Shown here piece by piece: positions 18,101 to 26,662 of a stretch of 64,000 bases of DNA (its first letter is position 1; each line of letters starts with the position of its first letter). The position numbers were made by a program, and so were the translations under genes. This DNA is from CAVTWH01 sp963850915. Lineage in GTDB: Bacteria; Actinomycetota; Actinomycetes; Mycobacteriales; Micromonosporaceae. The notes under the pieces are model-generated. The model was not told the origin of the DNA and made no database searches. It saw only the letters and a list, made by a program, of their open reading frames with translations. Location of the stretch: NCBI GenBank assembly GCA_963850915.1, contig CAWKND010000005.1, positions 620,001-684,000 on the forward strand. The letters run 5' to 3'.

Positions 18101-19299
18101 TTCCGCCCGGCTTCACCTTCGACTCCGCGGTGGCTTCGCTCGGCGGGTACGACCCGGTCAGTACCGCATGGACGATCGGCGCGCTCGCCTCGGGCTCGTC
18201 GGTCTCGTTGCAGATCACCGCCACGGCGGCCCAGATAGGCAGCTGGGTCAACGTGGCCGCGCTCAACCAGGTCGACCAGCGCGACACCGATCCGGCCGAC
18301 AACAGCGCCCTGGTACCGGTGGTCGTCGACGAGGAGGCCGACCTGGTCATCACCAAGTCGGTCGAGCCGGCCGTCGCCACGCTGGGTGACCTGGTCACCT
18401 ACACCGTCACGGTGACCAACGACGGGCCGAACGACACCTCCGAAGTGCAGGCGGTCGACCCGGAGCGGCTCAGCGCGGACATCGTCGACGTCACCGTCTC
18501 CCAGGGCACCTTCGACGGGCCGACCCGCGTCTGGACGATCGGCTCGCTCGCCCCGCACCAGCAGGCGACCCTGATCGCCACGGTGCGTATCGACCGGGTC
18601 GGGACGACGGTGAACACCGTACAGATCACCCAGACCAGTACGCCGGACCTCGATATCGGCAACAACACCGCCCGGGCAACGCTGCGGGTACCGGCGGCCG
18701 ACCTGTCCGTCACGAAGACCGCGAGCGCGCCGGCCGTCTCCGTCGGCCAGCCGGTGGTCTTCACCGTCACGGCGGGCAACACCGGTCCGGACACGGCGGC
18801 CGGGGTGACCGCTGTCGAGGCGGTCCCGCCCGGCTTCGACCTGGTCTCGGCCACCCCCACCACCGGGGTGTACGACGTGGCAACAGGTGTGTGGACGATC
18901 GGCGACATGCTGCCCGGCGCTACCGAGACCCTGGTTCTCGAAGTGATCGCGCAGCGCCCGGGTACCTTCACCAACCAGGTCATGATCACCGCGGCCGGAC
19001 CGATGGACCCGGATCCGCAGAACAACACTGCGGCGGTGACAGTGACCATCGCCGGACTGGCGATCACCCCCACTCCGACGCCGACCGTGTCGCCGCCGGT
19101 CGGTCCCGGCCAACCCGGCAGCGGTCAGGCCGGTGCTCAGCTCGGCGGTACCGGCCGCGCCCTGGCCGCCACCCCGCTGGCGCCGTTGGTGGGGGTGGCG
19201 GCCGCCTTCGGTGGCCTGCTCATCCTGGTCGGCTTGTCGCTCGCGGTGATGATTCGCCGGGAGCGAACCACCGGGCGGCGGGACTCGGCCGGTCCCTGA
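15175..19299 (+). CDS. Large surface protein: L-type lectin plus eight DUF11-type repeats
   Basis: 1374 residues from a TTG preceded by GGGGGTGA. A signal peptide ends near VAPLLPATPAAA. Residues about 40-330 look like a legume/L-type lectin domain (VVFEEYQYGG, DGIGFFLADGA, GGYLGVGLDAYG). Eight repeats of about 120 residues follow, each opening with a K-x-V/A-S motif (DIALSKSVSN, DIAVTKRASQ, DLVITKSVEP, DLSVTKTASA) and containing NNGP/NDGP, the DUF11 signature. A Pro/Gly linker leads to one C-terminal membrane helix (PLVGVAAAFGGLLILVG) and a basic tail. Likely a wall-spanning stalk that displays a carbohydrate-binding head. Confidence 0.9.
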   Translation: MRRAAVSALVLVSAMLSGLVVAPLLPATPAAADPPTPGTTIVNETFSGASVPDPAWVASGTTCLTGASAAPPAGAAQLQTCAASRNGPVPALGATPGYLQFTDASVFKAGSILYQRPIPATAGISVVFEEYQYGGNEADGIGFFLADGASTASQVGGDGGSLGYAQRNTIPGVPGGYLGVGLDAYGNFYDDGEARGRNCPAGQRSPAGTAEGRVAPNVITLRGPGNGLNGYCWLAATTTNDGTNPVSTLPGSLRGTPGPGNNLTPVKRLVNVQVTPAPGPRVIVLLDVTGTGTAWQQVLNVPAPAGTPSTYKFGFLGSTGGNTDVHLIRNVVVGTINQLDSLQLVKQVSRSGTPLPAVITVGTGIPYQYVVTNAGLETLTNLTVTDNNVTAVSCPTTTLPPEPDPGGTVVCTGTHIVTAGDVAAGSVVNTATAHAVTPGGPVDSPNATVTVPLVSALSISKQVNTPGPYAVGQLITYGFTVQNTGGSRLTQVSVVDNRVGTGRVVCALTSLDPGGSTACTGPYTIALADLAPGGLLTNTAFATGVSPIGQPVQSPTTTATVAVAADIALSKSVSNTAPAVGTTVTWLVTAGNLGPSAAGQVIVTDVVPPGLTLLSATPSAGAYTPGTGAWVIPAIAINGSVTLTLTTRVDTAAAITNGASVTTTQVPDPNPANNTASATLNSVVPTADIAVTKRASQPQIRVGQTVTFVVTATNNGPFDATDVVVNDGLPTDLTLISATPSRGGYNAGTVLWQIGALAVGQTVTLTIVAQGNAVGTVLNTAAVVGSSPVDSNSLNNLDSAAVQIVAPLVDLVTTKTVSPTTAAVGDIVTYTLTAFDNGPDNVDNVDVRELGTAPPGLDIVSVTASQGTFDEDNLVWTVGTLIAGAPPQTLTVQVRVLTPGTKGNTVVIEAPNINDPVPENNVASATLVGAALPLDIVVGKSASAAVVQRGQPISFTVTATNNGPNDATGLVLRDELPPGFTFDSAVASLGGYDPVSTAWTIGALASGSSVSLQITATAAQIGSWVNVAALNQVDQRDTDPADNSALVPVVVDEEADLVITKSVEPAVATLGDLVTYTVTVTNDGPNDTSEVQAVDPERLSADIVDVTVSQGTFDGPTRVWTIGSLAPHQQATLIATVRIDRVGTTVNTVQITQTSTPDLDIGNNTARATLRVPAADLSVTKTASAPAVSVGQPVVFTVTAGNTGPDTAAGVTAVEAVPPGFDLVSATPTTGVYDVATGVWTIGDMLPGATETLVLEVIAQRPGTFTNQVMITAAGPMDPDPQNNTAAVTVTIAGLAITPTPTPTVSPPVGPGQPGSGQAGAQLGGTGRALAATPLAPLVGVAAAFGGLLILVGLSLAVMIRRERTTGRRDSAGP

Positions 19300-19439
19300 G
19301 CTGGCCTCGCGCCCGACCACCGCAAGATCGTGGCTGGCGGGCCGGCGTGATCGTGGTGGCGTAGCGTCGGGGCAGCGGCGCCGAACGATCACGCCGCACC
19401 CCACCCGGGGACCGAACGCTGGGATGTACGGAGAACGAC

Positions 19440-20171
19440 GTGCCTTTGCTCAACCCCGGAGATCAATCCGTCCAGCTGCCGGACCTGTTTCCTGGCGCCG
19501 CCACGCCCAATGCCGGGGATGTACCGGCCCGGCTGGCCGCCTTCCTGGTGGAGTACCTGGGCGCCTGGCCGGGTACGCCGGGGCTGACCGTGGTCGGGTC
19601 GGCGGCCCGGGTCGAGCCGGGCTGGGACGGCGTGGTCCGGGACAACGTCGGGGTACTCACGCCCGACGGTGGCGTGCTGTCGGTACCGCCGGAGCGGGCC
19701 GGCGCCGTCCGGGCAGCCGTGCCCAGCGTGGCGGAGCTGGCCACCGAACTGCCCGCGGCACTGGGCCGGCCGGATGCGCGTACGTTCGCCGGTACCTTCC
19801 GCTGGGCGGAGCAGGTGCAGCCGCTGCCGGAGGCGGGCGAGTGGATCGCCGCCACCGATCCGCGGGTACCCGACTGGCTGCGCCCGTTCGGCGGGCCGGC
19901 ACTGATCGCGTTCGCCGACGGGGAGTACGCAGCGGGCGTGGGCGTGAAGCGGCACAACCGGCACGGCCTGGAGATCTCGGTCGGTACCGAGGACCGCCAC
20001 CGTGGCCAGGGCCTGGCCTCCCGGCTGGTGGCGCAGGCCGCGCGGGCCATCCTGGCCGCCGGCGCGGTACCGATCTACCTGCACGATCCGGCGAATGTCG
20101 CGTCGGCCCGCACGGCGCTGCGCGCGGGCTTCCCGAGCCGGGGCTGGCAGATCATCGGCCTCGGCGGCTGA
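19440..20171 (+). CDS. GNAT-family N-acetyltransferase
   Basis: 243 residues from a GTG. The C-terminal half is a GNAT domain with the acetyl-CoA loop VGTEDRHRGQGLASRLVAQA (R/Q-x-x-G-x-G/A) and a final strand ANVASARTALRAGF. The N-terminal 110 residues are family-specific and probably bind the acceptor. No partner genes indicate the substrate. It ends about 500 bases before the encapsulin operon and is not part of it. Confidence 0.88.
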   Translation: MPLLNPGDQSVQLPDLFPGAATPNAGDVPARLAAFLVEYLGAWPGTPGLTVVGSAARVEPGWDGVVRDNVGVLTPDGGVLSVPPERAGAVRAAVPSVAELATELPAALGRPDARTFAGTFRWAEQVQPLPEAGEWIAATDPRVPDWLRPFGGPALIAFADGEYAAGVGVKRHNRHGLEISVGTEDRHRGQGLASRLVAQAARAILAAGAVPIYLHDPANVASARTALRAGFPSRGWQIIGLGG

Positions 20172-20666
20172 GCCTCGGGGCGACCGGTCGACGGCCGCGG
20201 CCGGGATCGCCGCCCGCCATCCGACCTCCGGAACCAGCCGACCTCGCGACCGCCCTACCTCGAGAAACACTCGAATTCCGGAAACGATCTGTTCACCGAG
20301 CCGCCTGTCCAGCTCCGTCGGCTTTCCGTCCGGCGGGGCCGGATCCGGGCCCGCCGAGCCGGCTCGCGGCTCCCGGCGCCGGTCTAGCCGGCGGTCTATT
20401 GTCCGGAGCAGACCCGTCGCCACCAGGCAGAACATCGCGGGGAGCTAGAGCCGGCGGCCGAGCACGATCGATATCGAACAGACCGTGCGGGCCGGGCGGA
20501 CAAGCGTTCTGCGTAGTTCCGGACAGCTCCAGAACTCGCTGATGGCGCACTGCGGAGTGTTGCCGGCTGATTTCGGACCGTTGACCCGCGGCCGGGCACG
20601 CGCTAATTATGGGCATCACTGCGGTGATGATCGATGGTTCAGCCGCGGCACTCCGGCAGGGGGGCA
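20172..20666. other. Intergenic region ahead of the capsid-protein operon
   Basis: 495 bases without a convincing gene. It is less GC-rich than coding DNA in places (20265-20295 and 20595-20635) and must hold the promoter for the eight-gene operon, whose first start (20667) has an AGGGGGG site. I could not define the -10 or an operator. Confidence 0.6.
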
Positions 20667-21954
20667 ATGGTGGATCAGGAATCAGTCCAGCTCGCCGTGC
20701 ACGGCGGCGAACCGGTACGGCGCACACCGTGGCCGACGTACGACAAGGGCGCGGTCTTCGTCGAGCCCGAGGACGAGGCGGCGGCGCTGCGGGCGGTACG
20801 CAGCCACCTCTTCTTCCGGTACGACAGCCGGCCGCTCCAGGACACCGAGTGCGGTGCGCTGGAGCAGGAGCTCTGCGGGTACTTCGGCAGCAGGCACGCG
20901 CTCGCTGTCTCCAGCGGTACCGCCGCCCTCGCGTTGGCCATCATGGCGGCGCAGATCCCGCCCGGCTCGCTGATCGCCTGTCCCGGCTTCACCTTCGTCG
21001 CCACGCCGAGCGCCGTTGTCCTGGCCGGCTGCACACCGTTCCTGGTGGAGGTGGACGAGAACCTCAACCTGGACCTGGCCGACCTGCGCCGCCGCTGGAA
21101 CCCCGACATCAAGGCGATCCTGGTCGTACACATGCGCGGCTTCGCCTCGGACGCGCCCGCGCTCGTGGAGTTCGCCGCCGAGATGGGCGTACCGCTGTTC
21201 GAGGACGCGGTACCCGCGCTCGGTGCCGAGCTGAACGGTCGCAAGCTCGGTACCTTCGGGCTGGCCGGCGCGTTCAGTACCCAGTCCGACAAGTCCCTCA
21301 ACTGTGGCGAGGGCGGCTTCCTGGTCACCGACGACAGCACGCTGTTCGCCCGGGCCGCGGTGCTTTCCGGGGCGTACGAGGGCAGGCTGCGGCGGCACTT
21401 CCCCGACGGGACACCGCCGCTGCTCGCGTCCGACCTGGATCTGCCGCTGCTCAGTTTCCGGATGGACGAGATCCGCGGCGCTCTGCTGCGCTCGGAGTTG
21501 AGCCGGCTGCCGATCCGGCTGCACCGGTTCCGCAGAACTACGACTACGTCGCCGACGCACTGCGCGATCTGCCGGGAATCGCAGCTGCGCCAACCGATCG
21601 CGGACGGCGCCTACCTCGGCGAGGCGTTCATCTTCCGGGTACCCGGCGGCAACGCCCAGTGGTTCGCCCAGCGCACTGCGCCACGAGGGCATCGACGCCC
21701 GCAATCTGGGCTGCACCAACGACATCAACGTACGCGCCTTCTGGAACTGGCGGTTCCTCTTCGGTACCGAGCCGGTCGCGCAGATCCAGGCGCGGCTGCC
21801 CCGGACCACGCAGTACCTGTGCGAGGCGGTGGACATTCCGCTGTCCTCAACGCTCACCGAGCAGGACTGCGACCACCTCATCACGGCGGTACGCCGGGTG
21901 GCGGCCGCGGGCAGCTCCGCCGAGCGCGACGCCGAACTGTTGCCACGCCTATGA
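20667..21954 (+). pseudogene. DegT/DnrJ/EryC1/StrS aminotransferase (frame broken three times)
   Basis: First gene of the operon; start ATG 20667 after an AGGGGGG site. The N-terminal 290 residues read cleanly and show a type I PLP aminotransferase of the StrS group: HALAVSSGTAALALAI, PGFTFVATPSAV, and the PLP lysine in TQSDKSLNCGEGGFLVTDD (Lys about 209). After 21535 the frame shifts at about 21535, 21597 and 21672; joining the pieces gives a continuous C-terminus (QNYDYVADALRDLPGIA, ADGAYLGEAFIFRVPGG, GIDARNLGCTNDINVRAFWNW) to the stop at 21952-21954, about 428 residues in all, the normal length. Stop and next start overlap (ATGA). Probable sequence errors rather than decay. Confidence 0.85.
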
Positions 21955-23154
21955 CGACCACACCTACGACAACCACGCTGCCTCGGCTCTCCCTCGTTGG
22001 TATGTTCGGTGGCCTGTTCGCCGGGTACCCGGGCTGACCGCCGTGATTCCGGTGCTGCCCGGGTTCGTGCGTGACCGGTACGACGCCGACGATCTGCTGG
22101 TCGGGCTGGTGGTCACCGCGACGGCGCTGACCGCGCTGGTGATCCGGCCGGTCGCCGGTGGGCTGGCCGACCGGTACGGCTACCAGCGGGTGATGCAGGT
22201 CGGCGCGCTGATCCTGGCCCTCGGCGGAGCCGCTCTACCTGCTGCCGATCGGGCTGCCCGGCCTGGTCGCGCTGCGGCTGCTGCTCGGCGTCGGCGAGGC
22301 GCGCTGTTCACCGCCGGCGCGGTGTGGACCGTCTCGCTCGGCCCCGCAGACCGGAGCGCCCAACTCATCGGCCTGTACGGGATGAGCATGTGGGCCGGGA
22401 TCTCCGTCGGTACCTTGCTCGGTGCCACGCTGCAGCACTCCGGGTACCGCGCGGTGTGGGCGTTCGCGCCGCCGCGCCACTGGTCGGACTGGTACTGATC
22501 AGCCTGGTACCGGTACCCCGCACGTACGCCAACCGGGTGCCCGTTCCGGGCTGCTGCTGCGCCCGGCGGTACTGCCGGGTACCGCGCTCGCCCTCGGCGC
22601 GGCCGGGTACGCCGGGCTCGCTTCCTTCGTGGTACTGCGTTGCGGCCCGCGGGCATCCACCCCGGCGTGGTAGTGCTGAGCTGCTTCAGCGCCGTCTACG
22701 GGGCACCCGGCTGGTCATCGGGCGCCTGCCGGACAAGTCGGGCCGCGCCGGGTGGCGGCCTGGTCCGGGCTCGGCGAGATGGTCGGCCTGGTCATCATCG
22801 CGTTCGCGCCGAACCTGTGGTCGCCGTGCTCGGCAGCGTGATCATGGGGGTCGGTTTCTCGCTGCTGCACCCGTCGCTCGCGCTGATGGTGATGAACCGC
22901 ACCGAGCCGGCGCAGCAGGGGGCCGCACTCGGCGCGTACACGTCGTTCTGGGATCTGGGGCTGGCGTCTGGGGGCCGGTGACCGGAACCGTCGCGACCGG
23001 CTTCGGCTACCCGGCGGTGTTCGTCGTCGGCGCGGTCTGTGCCGGCGCCGCGGCGGCGATGGCCGCGGTGATCGGCGCACCCACCGCCGTACCGGCTCCG
23101 CCCGCAGCGCCCGCCGCACCCGAGCCGGCCGAGAGTGCGGAGGCGCCGGCATGA
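21951..23154 (+). pseudogene. MFS transporter (frame broken about nine times)
   Basis: Piecing the three frames together gives about 400 residues of a major facilitator: SLVGMFGGLFAGY, GLTAVIPVLPGFVRDRY, the A-type loop GGLADRYGYQRVMQVG (G-x-x-x-D-R/K), then GAVWTVSLGP, YGMSMWAGISVGTLLGA, IIAFAPNLW and MGVGFSLLHPSLALMVMNR, ending in an Ala/Pro-rich cytosolic tail. Breaks lie near 22030, 22226, 22300, 22470, 22540, 22640, 22702, 22745 and 22968, several at short G or C runs one base short. Likely exporter of the operon's product. It overlaps the neighbours at both ends by ATGA. Confidence 0.8.
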
Positions 23155-24117
23155 GCGTGACCGTGCTGTGTATCACCGGCTGGTGCCGCAACGGCAGCAC
23201 CATCATCGGCAACGTACTCAGCGAGGTCCCCGGCTTTTCCACGTCGGCGAACTGCACTTCCTGTGGAAGAACGGTGCCGGCAAAGGCGTCAACAACCTGT
23301 GCGGCTGCGGCTGCGCGTTGACCGAGTGCCCGGTGTGGGCGCCGATCCTCGCCGGGCAGGTACCTACCCGGGTACATCACTGTCCGACTTCGCGGATACG
23401 GTCATCGGCCGGCAGCGCGCCCGGGTGCGGACCCGGCACACCTGGCGGGTACTGCGGCGCGGGCTGTGGGACAAGGTGATCCGGCGCGCACGCGGAGCTG
23501 ATGAGCCGAACGTACAACGAGATCGCCGAGCGTACCGGCGCGAACGTCATCGTGGACACCACGAAGATTCCCGGCGAGGCGGCACTACTGCCATACCTGG
23601 CCGGGATCACGCCGTACTTCGTCCACCTGGTACGGGATCCGGTCGCGGTGGCCAACTCGTGGCGGGAGCCGAAGGACTACGTCTACGCGATGTCCGCGTC
23701 GAAGAGCACCGCCTACTGGTACGGGTTCAACGTGGCATCGCGGGCGATCATCCGCCGGTACCCGCAGCGGTCGATGTTCCTGCGCTACGAGGAGTTCACC
23801 GCCGACCCGGCCGGTACCGTCGACCGGCTGTTGACCCTGTGCGGACGGACACCGCCGCGAACCCGATCGACGGCCGCGCGGTCGAACTGCGCACCAACCA
23901 CACGGTGACCGGCAACCCGGACCGGTTCCGTACCGGCCGCACGGTGATCCGTGCCCGCGACGACGGCTGGCGTACCCAACTGTCCCGCCGTGCCCGCGTC
24001 GCCGCGGCCGTCCTGTCCTGGCCGCTGGCCCGGCGCTACGGCTACCGGCACTACGGCTACCGCGCCGGCCCGGCCGGGCACCCGACGAAGGAGGAGACCG
24101 TTGGATCTCGGGCTTGA
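23151..24117 (+). pseudogene. Sulfotransferase (frame broken about four times)
   Basis: About 320 residues after joining frames. The N-terminal PAPS-binding loop is CITGWCRNGSTIIGNVLSEV, in the form R-x-G-S-T; the 3'-phosphate-binding strand is YFVHLVRDPVAVANSWREPK. GELHFLW and CGCGCALTECPVWAPIL in between, and NVIVDTTKIPGEAALLPYL, also fit the bacterial sulfotransferase family. Breaks lie near 23236, 23365, 23495 and 23850. The enzyme would transfer sulfate from PAPS to a hydroxyl or amine on the product. Its last bases overlap the next gene's start by 17 bases. Confidence 0.85.
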
Positions 24118-24935
24118 CGGCAAAGTCGCGCTGGTCGCGGGCGGCTCCAGCGGCATCGGGCTGGCCATCGCCAAGGAGTTGGCGGCCGAGGGCGCGCACG
24201 TCGCGATCGGCGCTCGGGACCCGGATCGGTTGAAGCTGGCCGCCGCCGCGCATCGAGTCCGCCGGGCCGGGTCGGGTCCTCGCGACCAGCGTGGAGCTGC
24301 GCCGACGGGGACGCGGTACGGCCCTGGGTCGACGAGGTGGTGGCCGAGTTCGGCGGCGCTGCACGTGGCCGTGATCAGTGGCGGCAGCCCGCCGATCGGC
24401 ACAGCTGCCCAATTCGAGCCGGCCGACTACCGGGCAGCCGTGGACACGGGTGCTGCTGCCCGCCGTGACGCTGGCGCTGGCCGCACTGCCGCACCTGAGG
24501 GAGGCCGGCTGGGGACGGCTGCTGTTCGTCGCGTCCGAGACGGCCAGCGTACCGATCGCGCCGCTCGTACTCTCCGGTGTCACCCGCGCCGCGCTGGTCC
24601 GCTTCGCCCAGGGGCTCGCCGCCGAGGTCGGGTACCGACGGCATCACCGTCAACGTCATCGCGCCCAGCGGCGTGCGTACCCCACCGATGGAGCGGGCCG
24701 CTGCCCGGCTCGCCGGCGACGGTGGTGACGTGGCGGCGACCCTTGCCGCGATGGGCGCGCACAACACGCTGCGCCGGCTGGCCCGGCCCGAGGAGATCGC
24801 CGCGGTGGCCGCGTTCCTGGCCAGTAGCGGGCCTCGTTCGTCACCGGCATCGTGCACCTGATCGACGCCGGCGCGAGCGCGCTCGGCCCGGAGCAACCCC
24901 ACCTGACCGGCGTCGGCCAGGACACCTACCGGTAG
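24101..24935 (+). pseudogene. Short-chain dehydrogenase/reductase, atypical active site (frame broken)
   Basis: A TTG start at 24101 with a perfect AAGGAGG site eight bases upstream. Joined product about 278 residues: cofactor loop VALVAGGSSGIGLAIA, VISGGSP in place of NNAG, and the C-terminal GITVNVIAPSGVRTPPMER. The canonical Ser-Tyr-Lys triad is altered: Ser is present in FVASETAS, but the Tyr position reads Ser and the Lys position reads Arg in LSGVTRAALV. Members of the SDR superfamily with a similar LSN-x-x-R block are known, so this is probably genuine. Frame breaks lie near 24250, 24312, 24452, 24632 and 24830. Confidence 0.82.
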
Positions 24936-24944
24936 GAGTGGCCG

Positions 24945-25788
24945 ATGCCAGACCTTCACCGAGAACGACGTCAGCGACTTCTTCGACGCGACAACGCAGA
25001 CCTACCTCAGCTTCTGGGACAGCGAAGGGGTACTGCACACCGGGTACTTCACCGGGCCCGACGACCAGGACTACCCGTCGGCTGCCGACCGTACCTCCGA
25101 CATCCTCGCCGCCGACGCCGGGATCGACCCGTCCTCGTACGTACTGGACGTCGGCTGTGGCTGCGGCAACTTGCTGTTCCGGCTCGGCGCGCTGACCGGC
25201 TGCGGTGGCGAGGGACTGGACCTGAGCATCGAGCGGATCCGCTTCGCACAGGGGAAGCTCGCCGCCGACCACGCCGAGCTGGTACCCAGGCTGGCTTTCC
25301 GGCACGGCTCGGCGACCAAGCTGCCCTACGCGGACGCCACCTTCAGCCACGTAGTCAGCCAGGACGCGCTGTTCCTCATCCCGGACAAGCCGCGCAGCCA
25401 CGCGGAGATCTTCCGGGTACTGCGCCCCGGTGGGGTGTTCGCGTTCTCCGACTTTCTCCAGCCAACACAGGAGATCGGCGAGCGGGCCCGCCGGCACGTG
25501 TACGACCGGGTCCGGTGGAGCAGCGGGTACTCCTTCCTCGGGTACCAGGAAGCCTTGCAGGAGGCCGGTTTCGAGGTGGTACTCGCCCGCAACCTGCGTG
25601 GCCACATCAGGCAGACGTACCGGATCCTCGGGGTGACCGCCCGGGAACGCGCGGCTGCCACGGACGACCCGGCGGCCCGCGACTGGATGCTCGCCTTCGC
25701 CGACTCGTGCGCCGAGATCCAGGTGGCGATCGACGGTGACGAGTTCGGCTGGGGCATGTACGTGGCCCGCAAGCCTGGAGGGGAGTGA
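24945..25788 (+). CDS. SAM-dependent methyltransferase of the encapsulin operon (one shift after the start)
   Basis: The ATG at 24945 has a TAGGAG site, but the conserved frame (FTENDVSDFFDATTQTYLSF) only begins at 24955, so one frame break lies within the first four codons. From there the frame is open to 25788, about 278 residues. Motif I is YVLDVGCGCGNLLFRL, then GLDLSIERI, VVSQDALFLIPDK and LRPGGVFAFSDFL, the layout of sarcosine/dimethylglycine or tocopherol-type methyltransferases acting on small molecules. Its stop is followed after one base by the capsid-like gene start. No frame breaks occur downstream of this point in the operon. Confidence 0.85.
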
Positions 25789-25789
25789 C

Positions 25790-26656
25790 ATGTCCACAGT
25801 GGACACAGTGCCGGAGATGAAGCGGACCATCGCCGAGGTGGTCGCCGACCGCAAGAAGCAGCTGTCGCCGGGGCGGATGTTCGTGGAGGCGGTACTCGCC
25901 GACGGGCTGGACGCCGCCGTCGAGTATCCGGTCACCATCACCGACTCGCTCACCAGCTCCCGGCGCAAGCCCCGGTACCCGGCCCGCAACATGCTCAAAG
26001 TTGTTGACCTGTCGAGGGATCCGCGCCAGTGGTACTGGCACGAGACGCTGCCCGACGACGGTGACGAGCTACGCCCGGAGCTGTCCAGCCGGTTCCACCG
26101 CTCGCCGATCCCGGAGCTGCTGCCCACCACCGCGTGGGTACAGGTGCCGCCCGGGTTGTGGGAGGAGCCGGAGACCTTCGAGTCGTTCCTCAACTACCGG
26201 CTGATCGTGCGGCTGGCCACGGCCGAGAACCACACCATCCTGTGTGGCGAGGGCGGGCTGCTGAGCATGCCCGGCATCGCCCGGCTGCCGGCGAAGAAGT
26301 CCTTCACCTCCAGCATCCTGGCCGCCTGCGACGAGGTGGAGCAGAAGGGCTGCACGGCCGACGGGCTGATCATCAACCCGGTCGACTACTACCGGTACCT
26401 GCAGGACGGCGAGTTGATGGACACGGTGGAGCGCAACGGTGTCTTCATCGTGCGTACCCGCCTGGTCGAGCCGGGTACCGCGCTGGTCGGCGACTTCGGC
26501 CACGGCGCCCAGCTCTTCGACGCCGGCCGCTCGGTCATCAAGTTCGCCGAGCCACCACCCGGCATGTTCGCCGAGCCCGGAATCGCACTGATGGCACAGA
26601 TCCACGAGCGGGTGGTGCTGAACCTCCCCTTCACCTTCTACCTCGTGACCCTGTAG
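25790..26656 (+). CDS. HK97-fold capsid-like shell protein (candidate family 3 / natural-product encapsulin)
   Basis: 288 residues from the ATG at 25790 (GGAGGGGAG site). Three blocks match HK97-type major capsid proteins: a long helix plus E-L-N/G-D-G-like segment (YRLIVRLATAENHTILCGEGG then LLSMPGIA, residues 136-164); the spine helix and INP motif (SSILAACDEVEQKGCTADGL then IINPVDYYRYL, 174-204); and the C-terminal A-domain strands (RTRLVEPGTALVGDFGHGA, then QLFDAGRSVIKF and an ERVVLNLPFTFYLVTL end, 222-288). Length equals that of encapsulins. No portal, terminase, protease or tail gene is near. It lies one base after a methyltransferase and six before an oxidase in one operon, so a self-assembling compartment for the pathway is inferred. 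Confidence 0.85.
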   Translation: MSTVDTVPEMKRTIAEVVADRKKQLSPGRMFVEAVLADGLDAAVEYPVTITDSLTSSRRKPRYPARNMLKVVDLSRDPRQWYWHETLPDDGDELRPELSSRFHRSPIPELLPTTAWVQVPPGLWEEPETFESFLNYRLIVRLATAENHTILCGEGGLLSMPGIARLPAKKSFTSSILAACDEVEQKGCTADGLIINPVDYYRYLQDGELMDTVERNGVFIVRTRLVEPGTALVGDFGHGAQLFDAGRSVIKFAEPPPGMFAEPGIALMAQIHERVVLNLPFTFYLVTL

Positions 26657-26662
26657 GCGCAG

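Noticed and set aside
16056..18389. A 777-codon plus-strand frame inside the DUF11 gene, and a 669-codon minus-strand frame over 17395-19404
   Set aside because: Both shadow the repeat protein; they lack any recognisable motif and the repeats themselves are clear in the chosen frame.
21535..24955. Programmed ribosomal frameshifting in the aminotransferase to SDR genes
   Set aside because: Too many sites, both +1 and -1 directions, no shared slippery motif; error or decay explains it better.
25790..26656. Reading the capsid-like gene as part of a prophage
   Set aside because: Neighbours on both sides are metabolic enzymes in the same operon, and no terminase, portal, protease, tail, integrase or lysis gene is in the window.
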